From Methylorubrum rhodesianum (GTDB taxonomy: Bacteria; Pseudomonadota; Alphaproteobacteria; Rhizobiales; Beijerinckiaceae): a stretch of 64,000 nt of DNA. The stretch's first letter is position 1, and the number at the start of each line of letters is the position of its first letter. A program made the translations under genes and the position numbers. Location: NCBI RefSeq assembly GCF_014199985.1, contig NZ_JACHOS010000001.1, positions 124,001 to 188,000 of the forward strand, in the 5' to 3' direction. Shown one piece after another: positions 33,743-41,841 of the stretch. The notes under the pieces are model-generated. The model saw only the letters and a list, made by a program, of their open reading frames with translations. It was not told where the DNA came from and made no database searches.

Positions 33743-34075
33743 TCACCTGCCGATGGCCTGCTGCGCGAGGCGGGTCGCCAGCGTGTAATCCGCCTCGATG
33801 GCCATGATCGCGATGAAGATCAGCAGCGCCGCCGGAGGGATTAGGATCACGTAGATCAGCGCCACGCGCTCCCAGGCGAGGTGCATGAAGACCGCGACGA
33901 TCAATCCGGCTTTGACGATCATGAAGAGGAGAATCAGAGACCAGCGCAACCCGCCTTGCAGGTGCAGATAATCGACGAGGTAGGAGCAGGCGCTGAGCAC
34001 GAACAGCCATGCCCACACCACAAGGTAGAGCCCAATCGGGTGGGCCTGCTCGGTCGCCCGTGCCGTCGCCTGCAT
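33743..34075 (-). CDS. Cytochrome c oxidase subunit IV family protein
   Basis: The 110-residue membrane protein has three hydrophobic helices (IGLYLVVWAWLFVLSACSYL, WSLILLFMIVKAGLIVAVFM, ALIYVILIPPAALLIFIAIM) and the HLAWERVALIYV motif typical of prokaryotic COX4/CtaF/CyoD-type subunits. These small subunits help assemble or stabilise haem-copper oxidases. It is the last gene of the operon, 9 bp after the second subunit-III gene, and is followed at once by an IS1182 relic. Confidence 0.82.
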   Translation of the reverse strand: MQATARATEQAHPIGLYLVVWAWLFVLSACSYLVDYLHLQGGLRWSLILLFMIVKAGLIVAVFMHLAWERVALIYVILIPPAALLIFIAIMAIEADYTLATRLAQQAIGR

Positions 34076-34084
34076 GGCCTCCTC

Positions 34085-34822
34085 CTACCAGAGATAGAAC
34101 AGCGCAAAGATGAAGACCCAGACGAGATCAACGAAGTGCCAGTACAGGCCCATGATCTCGACGTTCTCGTAGCCGCCCGGGCGGCTCGTGAAGTAGCCGC
34201 GCCGGCCCTTATCGAAGTCGCCGCGCCATACCTTGCGGCCCATCACGAGGAGCGCGATCACCCCAATGGTGACGTGGGTGCCGTGGAACCCCGTGATCAT
34301 GAAGAAGGCCGAGCCGAACTGTTCGGCGCCCCAGGGATTTCTCCAGGGGCGGACGCCTTCGTGGATCAGCTTCGTCCACTCGAAGGCCTGCATGCCCACG
34401 AAGGTGGCCCCCAGCAGCGCGGTCAGGCCCATCAGCAGCGCCGTGATCCGGCGGCTGCGGCGGTAGCCGAGGGCGACGGCCATTGCCATCGTGCCGCTGC
34501 TCGAGATCAGCACGAAGGTCATGATCGCGATGAGAAGGAGGGGCCACGGCTTGCCGGCGATCTCGATGGCGAAGACCTGGCTCGGGTTCGGCCAGGGCAC
34601 GGGCGTCGACAGGCGCACCGTCATGTAGCCGATCAGGAAACATCCGAACACGAAGGTGTCGCTGAGGAGGAAGATCCACATCATGGCCTTGCGCCAGGAT
34701 GCGCCAGCGAAGACCTGCCGATCGCCTGCCCACTCGGCGGAAAGACGGGCGAGGTGCGTCGACCGCGGGTTCGAGGGCGGTCCTCGGAGGGTGGCGCCGT
34801 GGCCGGCTGCGGTGTGGGGCAT
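34085..34822 (-). CDS. coxP: Cytochrome oxidase subunit III homologue (CoxP-like)
   Basis: This 245-residue protein is a subunit III of the haem-copper oxidase family. Recognisable segments: KAMMWIFLLSDTFVFGCFLI, GSAFFMITGFHGTHVTIGVI (with the conserved HGTHVTIG) and NVEIMGLYWHFVDLVWVFIF near the C-terminus (YWHFVDxVW). An operon with subunit II, subunit I and two subunit-III homologues is the arrangement described as coxMNOP in Bradyrhizobium; by order this one corresponds to coxP. It follows coxO by 19 bp. The symbol rests on gene order. Confidence 0.8.
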   Translation of the reverse strand: MPHTAAGHGATLRGPPSNPRSTHLARLSAEWAGDRQVFAGASWRKAMMWIFLLSDTFVFGCFLIGYMTVRLSTPVPWPNPSQVFAIEIAGKPWPLLLIAIMTFVLISSSGTMAMAVALGYRRSRRITALLMGLTALLGATFVGMQAFEWTKLIHEGVRPWRNPWGAEQFGSAFFMITGFHGTHVTIGVIALLVMGRKVWRGDFDKGRRGYFTSRPGGYENVEIMGLYWHFVDLVWVFIFALFYLW

Positions 34823-34841
34823 GGGGCAGCCTCGCGAGGCA

Positions 34842-35540
34842 TCAACCGGGTCGGCACAGGGCGTCGATCAGTCCCGACCAGGGGGTTCGGAACAGTAGCC
34901 CGAACAGCACCAGCCAGACCGCCAGTAGGGCGTCCCAGTACAGGGTGCAGAGTGCGGTGCCCGGCTCGAGGCGCGGGGGGCGCGGCAGGAGAGCGGCCCG
35001 GGCGGTGATCCACGCGAGGGCAACGAGGCCGGCCAGGATGTGTAGGCCGTGCAGCGCCGTGATCAGGCAGAAGAAGGCGACCGCCGCGTCGGGGCCCTGC
35101 ACGAGTCCCGCTTGCCAGAGCGCCTGCCACGCAAATGCCTGGCCTCCGAGGAACCCCAGGCCTGCGGCCGAGGCAAAGCCGAGAGCGGCGGTAGCTTGCT
35201 CCTCCCGCCCGCGCCGCGCCGCGGCGTGGGCGCCGTGCAAGGCGAGGCTTGCACCCGCAAGCAGAAACGTGGTGAGCCAGAGCAGCCGCGGATCGAGCGG
35301 AACGAGCGCCGTTCCTGGAACGCGCATGGCGTAGGCTGCCACCAGAAGTGAAAAGAGCAGTCCCGCGCTGGCGAGAAAGATGCCTAGGCCGAGTCTCGTC
35401 GGGGCGGTGATGGCAGCGGGCGCGACGAGCGGGTGCGGAGAGCCGACGGTCAGCCAGGGCCGATCCGCAAGGTGCTGTTGCGCGAGCCAGCGCGCGGCGA
35501 AAGCGCCGAGAACGGCGAGATAGGCGAGGACCAGACTCAC
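34842..35540 (-). CDS. coxO: Cytochrome oxidase subunit III homologue (CoxO-like)
   Basis: The 232-residue, multi-helix protein is more divergent than CoxP but keeps the subunit-III frame: LGIFLASAGLLFSLLVAAYA, TALHGLHILAGLVALAWI (the HGLHILAG block) and LYWDALLAVWLVLFGLLFRT (a form of the YWHFVDxVW end). It is also rich in alanine and leucine. The GTG start overlaps the coxN stop as GTGA, so translation is coupled. Two subunit-III-like genes side by side match the coxMNOP type. Confidence 0.78.
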   Translation of the reverse strand: MSLVLAYLAVLGAFAARWLAQQHLADRPWLTVGSPHPLVAPAAITAPTRLGLGIFLASAGLLFSLLVAAYAMRVPGTALVPLDPRLLWLTTFLLAGASLALHGAHAAARRGREEQATAALGFASAAGLGFLGGQAFAWQALWQAGLVQGPDAAVAFFCLITALHGLHILAGLVALAWITARAALLPRPPRLEPGTALCTLYWDALLAVWLVLFGLLFRTPWSGLIDALCRPG

Positions 35541-37312
35541 GGCACAGCCCCCGCGCGGATGGGGGCCGGCTGGTTCTGCGGCACGAAGTCCTCCGGCGCG
35601 CCGGGCACGCTGTAGTCGTAGGGCCAGCGGTAGACGATTGGCAGGGCCGGACCCCAGTTGCCGTGCGACGGTGGTGTCTCCGGCGTTTGCCACTCGAGCG
35701 TCGTCGCACGCCAAGGATTGCCGCCCGCGGGCGCGCCATGCCTCAGGCTGTGCAGGAGGTTGAACAGGAACACGATCTGCGCGGCCCCGACGACGAAGGC
35801 CACCAGGCTGATGAAGGCGTTGAGCGTCTCGGCGGACGGCGGCACGAAGCCGAGCCCGGCGGTCTCGTAGTAGCGCCGTGGCACTCCGAGTAAGCCGAGA
35901 TAGTGCATGGGAAAGAAGATCGCGTAGGCACCCAGGAAGGTGATCCAAAAGTGGACCTGGCCGAGACGCGCGTCGAGCATGCGGCCGGTCACCTTCGGGT
36001 ACCAGTGATAGAGGCCGCCAAAGATCACGAGGATCGGGGCGACGCCCATCACCATGTGAAAATGGGCGACGACGAACATCGTGTCGGAGAGCGGCACATC
36101 GACGACGACGTTGCCGAGAAACAGGCCAGTAAGACCGCCGTTCAGGAACGTGACGATGAAGGCGATCGCGAACAGCATCGGCACGGTCAGGTGGATATCC
36201 CCGCGCCAGAGGGTCAGGACCCAGTTGTAGACCTTGATGGCTGTGGGGATCGCGATAATCAGCGTCGTCGTCGCGAAGAAGAAGCCGAAATACGGGTTCA
36301 TGCCGCTGACGTACATGTGGTGCGCCCAGACGACGAAGCTCAGAACGCCGATGGCCACGATCGCCCAGACCATCATTCGGTAGCCGAAGATGTTCTTGCG
36401 GGCATGGGTGCTAATCAGGTCGGAGACGATGCCGAAGGCGGGCAGCGCCACGATGTAGACCTCGGGATGACCGAAGAACCAGAACAGATGTTGGAACAGG
36501 ATCGGGCTGCCGCCTCCGTAGCGCAGGCGCTGGCCCGCCTCGATGATGGCTGGCATGAAGAAGCTCGTGCCGAGCAGACGGTCGAGCAGCATCATCACGG
36601 CACCGACGAGCAGCGCCGGAAAGGCGAGCAGCGCCAGGACGGTCGCCGTGAAGATTCCCCAGACCGTCAGCGGCATGCGCATCAGCGTCATGCCGGGCGC
36701 GCGCGCCTGCAGCACCGTCACGACGTAATTCACGCCGCCCATGGTGAAGCCCGCGATGAACAGGATGAGTGAGACGAGCATCAGGACGATGCCCCACTCC
36801 TGCCCAGGGGTTCCCGCGAGGATGGCTTGGGGCGGGTAGAGGGTCCAGCCGGCGCCGGTCGGCCCTCCTGGAGCGAAGAAGCTGGCCACGAGAACCAGGA
36901 CAGCCAAGAGGTAGATCCAGTAACTCAGCATGTTCAGGTACGGGAAGACCATGTCCCGCGCGCCGAGCATCAGGGGGATCAGGTAATTGCCGAACCCGCC
37001 GAGGAACACCGCCGTGAGCAGGTACACGACCATGATCATGCCGTGCATGGTAATCAGCTGATAATACTCGGCCGGTCCGATGAAGGTGGCCAAGCCCGGA
37101 AATCCGAGCTGCAATCGTATCAGCCAGGAGAGGATCAAGGCGACGAAACCAATTGCCAGAGCGGTGCCGGCATACTGGATGGCGATGACCTTCGCGTCCT
37201 GGCTGAAGACGTAACGGGTCCACCAACTGTGCGGATGGTAGAGGTCGTCTGCTTCAGGAAGAAGTGGGGATCCGCCTTGCGGACCGGTAATTGCGTCCGA
37301 CATGGCCGTCAC
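35537..37312 (-). CDS. coxN: Cytochrome c oxidase subunit I (CoxN-like)
   Basis: This 591-residue subunit I has about twelve helices and holds the haem-copper centre. Ligand motifs are visible: YYQLITMHGMIMVVYLLTAV (low-spin haem His), LFWFFGHPEVYIVALPAFGI (CuB His cross-linked to Tyr, with the proton-channel Glu of A1-type oxidases), VVWAHHMYVSGMNP (CuB His pair) and VVAHFHMVMGV (haem ligands). The start is GTG 37312, overlapping the coxM stop as GTGA; ATG 37303 is an alternative. It should form an oxidase with coxM, coxO and coxP and reduce oxygen at the inner membrane. Confidence 0.9.
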   Translation of the reverse strand: MTAMSDAITGPQGGSPLLPEADDLYHPHSWWTRYVFSQDAKVIAIQYAGTALAIGFVALILSWLIRLQLGFPGLATFIGPAEYYQLITMHGMIMVVYLLTAVFLGGFGNYLIPLMLGARDMVFPYLNMLSYWIYLLAVLVLVASFFAPGGPTGAGWTLYPPQAILAGTPGQEWGIVLMLVSLILFIAGFTMGGVNYVVTVLQARAPGMTLMRMPLTVWGIFTATVLALLAFPALLVGAVMMLLDRLLGTSFFMPAIIEAGQRLRYGGGSPILFQHLFWFFGHPEVYIVALPAFGIVSDLISTHARKNIFGYRMMVWAIVAIGVLSFVVWAHHMYVSGMNPYFGFFFATTTLIIAIPTAIKVYNWVLTLWRGDIHLTVPMLFAIAFIVTFLNGGLTGLFLGNVVVDVPLSDTMFVVAHFHMVMGVAPILVIFGGLYHWYPKVTGRMLDARLGQVHFWITFLGAYAIFFPMHYLGLLGVPRRYYETAGLGFVPPSAETLNAFISLVAFVVGAAQIVFLFNLLHSLRHGAPAGGNPWRATTLEWQTPETPPSHGNWGPALPIVYRWPYDYSVPGAPEDFVPQNQPAPIRAGAVP

Positions 37313-38148
37313 CGCGCATCTATCGCCGGCCGGTGGAGGCCGGCCTCACGCGTGCTGGTGGATCGTGCAGCGCGTTGCGAGAAGGTCTTCTGCCGGTCGA
37401 GCCATGCGCGGAAGGTGGGCTCATCTTCGACCACGACGCGACCGCGCATCGCGTAGTGGCTGGAGCCGCAGACCTCGTTACAGATGGCGTCGAAGCTGCC
37501 TGTCCGGCTCGGTGTGAACCACAGTTGGGTCACCATGCCGGGAATGATGTCCATCTTGGCGCGGAATTCCGGGACGTAGAAGTTGTGGACCACGTCGTAG
37601 GAGCGCATCAGAAGCTTCACCGGCTGGCCAAGGGCCAGGTGCAGATCGCCCCCGTCGATCACGACGTCGTCCTGGCCGGCACTGTCCTGGGGATCGAGGC
37701 CGAGCGGATTGTCGTCGCCGACATGGCGGATGTCGGCAGCGCCCAGGCGGCCGTCGGTTCCGGGCAGGCGAAAGCTCCACCGCCATTGCTGGGCGAGGAT
37801 CTCGACCTCAGCGGCGTCCGGCGGCGTTCGCACGAACTGACTCCAGACGACGAGGCCCGGTGCGAGCATGGCGGCGATGCCGAGCGCCGTCACCGCAATG
37901 AGCCCAGCCTCTAAGCGCGGACTCTCCGGCTCGTAGGCGGCCTGCCGCCCCGGTCGATGCCGGAAGCGCCACAGGCAGTAGGCCATGAACAGCACGATGA
38001 CGACAAAGACCGCGCCGGTAATCCAGAACGTGATGATCAGCGTTGTGTCGATATAGCTCCAGTTCGACGCGATCGGCGTCCACCACCACGGGCTCAACAG
38101 GTGGAACGCCACGGAGGCGACGGCAATCAGGACCAGGATCAGCGCCAT
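37309..38148 (-). CDS. coxM: Cytochrome c oxidase subunit II (CoxM-like)
   Basis: This 279-residue subunit II has an N-terminal hydrophobic segment, a second helix (IITFWITGAVFVVIVLFMAY) and a periplasmic cupredoxin domain. The CuA ligands are complete: SYDVVHNFYVPEFRAKMDII supplies the first His, and AICNEVCGSSHYAMRG supplies Cys, Cys, His and Met. A complete CuA site indicates a cytochrome c oxidase rather than a quinol oxidase. An unusual insert (RLGAADIRHVGDDNPLGLDP) lies between the tryptophan-rich WRWSFRLPG region and the copper loop. It is the second gene of the operon, after the DUF2189 gene. Confidence 0.9.
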   Translation of the reverse strand: MALILVLIAVASVAFHLLSPWWWTPIASNWSYIDTTLIITFWITGAVFVVIVLFMAYCLWRFRHRPGRQAAYEPESPRLEAGLIAVTALGIAAMLAPGLVVWSQFVRTPPDAAEVEILAQQWRWSFRLPGTDGRLGAADIRHVGDDNPLGLDPQDSAGQDDVVIDGGDLHLALGQPVKLLMRSYDVVHNFYVPEFRAKMDIIPGMVTQLWFTPSRTGSFDAICNEVCGSSHYAMRGRVVVEDEPTFRAWLDRQKTFSQRAARSTSTREAGLHRPAIDAR

Positions 38149-38211
38149 CGCTTCCTCCCGCGCCCCGCCAAGCCGCCGGGGCAGGCCGTTGTGGTGCCGG
38201 GCGGAGGGCCG

Positions 38212-39051
38212 TTAAGGCACGACGGCTCGCCGGTAGAGATGCCACGTGGCATGTCCGAGAATCGGCAGAACCAGGGCAAGCCCCACGAAGAGGGGCAGCA
38301 TCCCCAGGGTGAGGAGGCCCGCGACGATGAGCCCCCAGACCACCATCGTCCCCGGGTTCTGCTGAACGAGAGCAACGGATGTCGCGATGGCCGTCCCAGC
38401 CTCGGTGCCACGGTCGATGATCAGCGGAAAGGAAACGGCGCTGATAGCCAGGGCAATGAGCGAGAAGGCCGCGCCGACGAGATTCCCGACTACGATGAGC
38501 ATCCAGCCCCTCGGCGTCGTCAGAACCTCTTGCAGGAAGCCGAATATCGAGTCCTGACGCGCCTCCCCATACAGAGTCCAGTACAGGGCCATTGCGGCGA
38601 TCAACCAAGCGACGAACAGCAGCGAGAGAGTCAGGGCGACCACGCCGATGGCCTTTGCGGATTGACCGGTCAGCGGCGCGTAGGCGTTGATCAAACCGAT
38701 GTCGCAGCCCTGTTCCCGTCGCCGGCTCATCTCGTAGAGCCCGATCGCCGCGAAGGGGCCGAGCAGGGCGAAGCCCGACGCCAGCGGAAACATCAGCGGT
38801 ATGAGGTCGTTCTCGAACGTCGCGGCCGCGATGAGCACACCCGCGACTGGGTAGATGGCGATGAGAAACAGAGCGTGTGTCGGCATGGCGATGAAATCGT
38901 CCAAGCCGTTCCGCAGGGCGAACCGCAAATCGTCAAGACCGATGCGACGCACGCTCGCGCGCGCCAGAGCTTGCGGGTGAGAAACAGGATAGAGGCCGGC
39001 CATCGCATAGCCCTCCATGGGGAAGACACGCTCGCGACTGACGTCAGACAT
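38212..39051 (-). CDS. DUF2189 membrane protein, first gene of the oxidase operon
   Basis: The 279-residue protein has about six hydrophobic helices and fits the DUF2189 family: VRRIGLDDLRFALRNGLDDF, PLASGFALLGPFAAIGLYEM SRRRE and AISAVSFPLIIDRGTEAGTA are its typical blocks. No function is established for the family. It is often found beside haem-copper oxidase or denitrification genes, and here it begins the coxMNOP operon with a 63-bp gap, suggesting a role in the oxidase's assembly or a shared regulation. That link is inferred. Confidence 0.78.
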   Translation of the reverse strand: MSDVSRERVFPMEGYAMAGLYPVSHPQALARASVRRIGLDDLRFALRNGLDDFIAMPTHALFLIAIYPVAGVLIAAATFENDLIPLMFPLASGFALLGPFAAIGLYEMSRRREQGCDIGLINAYAPLTGQSAKAIGVVALTLSLLFVAWLIAAMALYWTLYGEARQDSIFGFLQEVLTTPRGWMLIVVGNLVGAAFSLIALAISAVSFPLIIDRGTEAGTAIATSVALVQQNPGTMVVWGLIVAGLLTLGMLPLFVGLALVLPILGHATWHLYRRAVVP

Positions 39052-39214
39052 CCCGTTGGATGCCTATCGCTAAGCTTTCATGCGCAATCATTCGCTTTAT
39101 AGCAGGATCAAGTCTGACTGTCGCGAAAATTTTTGCCCCTAGAATTTCGCTATGCGCGCTTCACGAGCTCGTCCTCCAAGATGATCTTGAGACACGTTCG
39201 CGTTCACGCAGCGA

Positions 39215-39629
39215 GTACGCTCCTCAAGGGGCACGTGTTCTATCCCGGGGGCACGGTCCCCTGTGGGACTTGGCCGAAGACCCTGCCTCGATCAGGCTGA
39301 TCGAGGCGACATTGCAGGCCGGCAAGCCCGTCGCCTTGGTCTGCCATGCCCCTGGCGTGCTACGCCATGCAAAGGCGCCCGACGGCAAGCCGCTCGTCGA
39401 CGGAAAGGACGTCACCGGCTTCACGAACACCGAGGAGGAGGCGGTGGGCCTCACCGAGGTGGTGCCCTTCCTCGTCGAGAACGAGCTCACGCGCAACGGC
39501 GGCAACTTCTCCAAGGCTGACGACTGGGCACCGTACGTGCTGGCCGACGGCCTGTTGATCACCCGCCAGAACCCGGCCTCGTCCGGGCCTGCGGCCGAGC
39601 GTCTCCTCGAGCGGCTCGCCAACCGTTGA
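39215..39629 (+). pseudogene. DJ-1/PfpI-family protein (Hsp31-like), truncated and frameshifted
   Basis: The 3' part reads GPLWDLAEDPASIRLIEATL, then KPVALVCHAPGVLRHAK (catalytic Cys in CHAPG), GFTNTEEEAVGLTEVVPFLV and TRQNPASSGPAAERLL. This is the C-terminal two-thirds of an Hsp31/glyoxalase-III-like protein. Just upstream the previous frame spells HVFYPGG, but only five G residues stand where six are needed for YPGGHGPLW, so a 1-bp deletion breaks the frame. The normal N-terminal 80 or so residues are absent. A shorter protein starting downstream cannot be excluded but would lack part of the fold. Confidence 0.7.
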
Positions 39630-40870
39630 GCGTGGGGACGGGGGCTTCCCGGTAGAGGTCCTCGTTTCGCTCTGGCGATGGCCGTTGCCTATGATACGGC
39701 TTCCGGCTGATTGGTTCGGTCCAGCCCTCACCGCCGCCATTCCGGGTCGCTGATAAGCGAACCCGGAATCCACGACGGGACGCGACACTGGTCTTGAGCG
39801 CCGCATCACGTGCAAATGCCGGGTTCCGCTGCGCAGCCCCGGGCCCTTCGAACCAGGGCGACTAGGACGAGACCCGCGCAAGCGCGTGCTCCGGCCCAGC
39901 AGGGATCACGTAACTACAGCATGGGAGGCCGACGCGGCCGCGGCCCGAGCGGGAACGCCGCGTCCCGACAGGGTCGTGAGGGCCTCCGGCCCGAGCAACG
40001 ATGTTGCGGCAAACCCGGAGAGGGCATCCGTGACGGCGACGCTACACTACAGCAACAAGGATGGGCCGCTGCCGTCGTCCATCCGCAGTATCGGGTCGTC
40101 TTTATCGAGGAGGATGGTCGCCGGAAGATCGACGATGTCCATCTGATCGATCCGATAGGGTACCGGACAGGTCGCGAGGTCGGGCTGAAGCGCGCATCTG
40201 GGACCCTGACGGAGGAACGCGTGCCCACCACGGCCGAGTGCCATGCCTCTGCAACCCGTCTTCCCGTCCATCACTAGCGTCGATCGACCGGATTCCCAAC
40301 CACCGCCGCCGCGAGCGCCGATGGGCCTCGAATGATCCCCGCGTTCGCCCCCGGCCACCCAGCCCGGCGAGCCGTCCCGCTAGGGAGCGCGCCCGTGCCG
40401 GACGACGCTGGTATCGCAGTGGCGAACAGGTACCATACTGCCCGCACGGCGCGATCAAATTTCTCGACCGAGCTGACAGCCGTCTCCTCAGTCGCCGGTC
40501 GCGGGTCAAGGCTCATCAGAGCGCTTTGAACCTCGTGCTTCGGGCTGGGGGAGCGGAAGATCGCATCGCCGTCGAACATCCGATCCGAGATGACGAATGC
40601 CGCAGTCGGCACGCCTTCGGATCCCTTCGGGCATCCCGGCGATCTGCACCTACGCGGAGCCAGGTCGGGGATCGATCTGGGCGGGCCGCCGCACGATACG
40701 CGGTGCTTTGAAGGAACGACGCTCAGGCACATGGGCGCCAGTGCGCCAAACCCGTCCCTCTGCCGCACTTGGCTCGACTCGCTCGAAGGCAGGCCGACGC
40801 AGGGACGAATGCCGAAACGGCAAAGTAGCAACACGTGCTAAATCAACGTGTTGCGAGATAATAGAATGAG
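39630..40870. other. 1.24-kb region without a recognisable gene
   Basis: Many overlapping frames occur on both strands, but none has a family resemblance, ribosome-binding site and coding-like composition together. A hairpin lies at 40828-40854. The region abuts the 3' end of tRNA-Ser, a common integration point, but no integrase or duplicated tRNA end was found. It may be decayed DNA. Confidence 0.4.
40828..40854. repeat. Hairpin downstream of tRNA-Ser
   Basis: GCAACACG and CGTGTTGC form a perfect 8-bp stem with an 11-base loop, 16 bp beyond the 3' end of the tRNA. It could end tRNA transcription, but the T tract is poor (TACTTTG on that strand). Confidence 0.35.
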
Positions 40871-40963
40871 TGGCGGAGACGGAGGGATTCGAACCCTCGA
40901 TACCCTTATTAGGGGTATGCTCATTTAGCAAACGAGTGCCTTCAGCCTCTCGGCCACGTCTCC
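40871..40963 (-). tRNA. tRNA-Ser (anticodon GCU)
   Basis: On the minus strand the gene begins GGAGACGTGGCCGAGAGGCT and ends with the T arm GAGGGTTCGAATCCCTC, then CGTCTCC pairing with the 5' end, a discriminator G and an encoded CCA. The anticodon stem CTCGT/ATGAG encloses TTGCTAA, giving anticodon GCU. A long variable arm (CATACCCCTAATAAGGGTAT) is diagnostic of a serine tRNA. Total length with CCA is 93 bases. Confidence 0.95.
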
Positions 40964-40998
40964 CCGCCGCTCGGCTGTAGAAGCTCCGGGGCGGCGGG

Positions 40999-41781
40999 TC
41001 AACCCGGTCGGCGCGGGGTTGTGACGCGGCGCTCATAATGCTTGGCCACACGCAGATGGCGCGAGATCGCGTAGTTCATCGCCGTGAGGAACCCGTAGGC
41101 GCCACGGACGAAGTGGCGGCGGCCAAGATAGGCCTTCAGGAAATTGCCCGGCAACTCCACGTAGAGCCGCCAGGCCGGGATGGTGATCCCGCGCGCGTCG
41201 AGGTCGTCGGCCTGCTGGTCCGAATATCGGTTGAGTTTGTCGAGCTGGTCGCCGAGTGAGCGCACCGAGAAGTGGTGGATGCGTCCCTTGATCCGACCGA
41301 CGCTCACGCCCGGCCCCAGCACCACCCGATCATGCACCGGCGAGGTCGAGTAGGTGCTCAAGTCTCGACGATAAAGCCGAACCGGGGTCAGGACATAGGC
41401 CCACGGGTGAGGACGCGTTTCGCCCGGGAAGATCTCGGCGATGGCGATGCTCCACGCGGCGTGCGTCGGCTCGCCCCCGGCGAAGACCGCGCGGATCCGC
41501 TCGGCGAGGTCGGGGGGCACCACCTCGTCGGCGTCCAGGTTGAACACCCAATCGTGGCGGCACTGGCCCTCGGCGAAGCGCTTCTGCCGGCCGTAGCCCG
41601 GCCAGTCGTTGTGGATCACCCGGGCGCCGAGCGAGGCCGCGAGCGCCTGCGTCCCGTCGGTCGAGCCGGAATCGACCACGACGATGTCGTCGGCGAGCTC
41701 GCGCACCGCCGCGATGGTGGCACCGATGCGGTCGGCCTCGTTCTTGACGATGATGAAAACGGAAATCGGAAGCGGGGCCAT
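40999..41781 (-). CDS. Glycosyltransferase family 2 (WaaE/KdtX-like)
   Basis: The 260-residue GT-A enzyme has PISVFIIVKNEADRIGATIA, then DIVVVDSGSTDGTQALAASL and DWVFNLDADEVVPPDLAERI with the D-x-D-type metal motif LDADE. The layout and the late PVRLYRRDLSTYSTSPVHDR segment resemble WaaE/KdtX-type beta-glucosyltransferases that decorate the lipopolysaccharide core. The sugar and acceptor are unknown. The ATG at 41781 gives a family-typical start; 18 extra upstream codons are rejected. A tRNA-Ser lies just downstream. Confidence 0.82.
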   Translation of the reverse strand: MAPLPISVFIIVKNEADRIGATIAAVRELADDIVVVDSGSTDGTQALAASLGARVIHNDWPGYGRQKRFAEGQCRHDWVFNLDADEVVPPDLAERIRAVFAGGEPTHAAWSIAIAEIFPGETRPHPWAYVLTPVRLYRRDLSTYSTSPVHDRVVLGPGVSVGRIKGRIHHFSVRSLGDQLDKLNRYSDQQADDLDARGITIPAWRLYVELPGNFLKAYLGRRHFVRGAYGFLTAMNYAISRHLRVAKHYERRVTTPRRPG

Positions 41782-41841
41782 GGATCTCGATACGCGCGCC
41801 GCCCTCGCTCTACCGGCCGGATTCCCCGCGAACAAGCACGG

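Noticed and set aside
39841..39860. T-arm-like TTCGAA segment as a second tRNA end or attachment site
   Set aside because: The match to the tRNA-Ser 3' end is limited to a few bases and no stem can be formed.
39810..40277. Plus-strand frame with a protein-like stretch (QYRVVFIEEDGRRKIDDVH)
   Set aside because: The stretch is short, flanked by low-quality sequence, and no start with a ribosome-binding site was found. It might be a relic but cannot be supported.
40274..40834. Minus-strand frame beside tRNA-Ser
   Set aside because: No family resemblance and several competing frames of equal quality.
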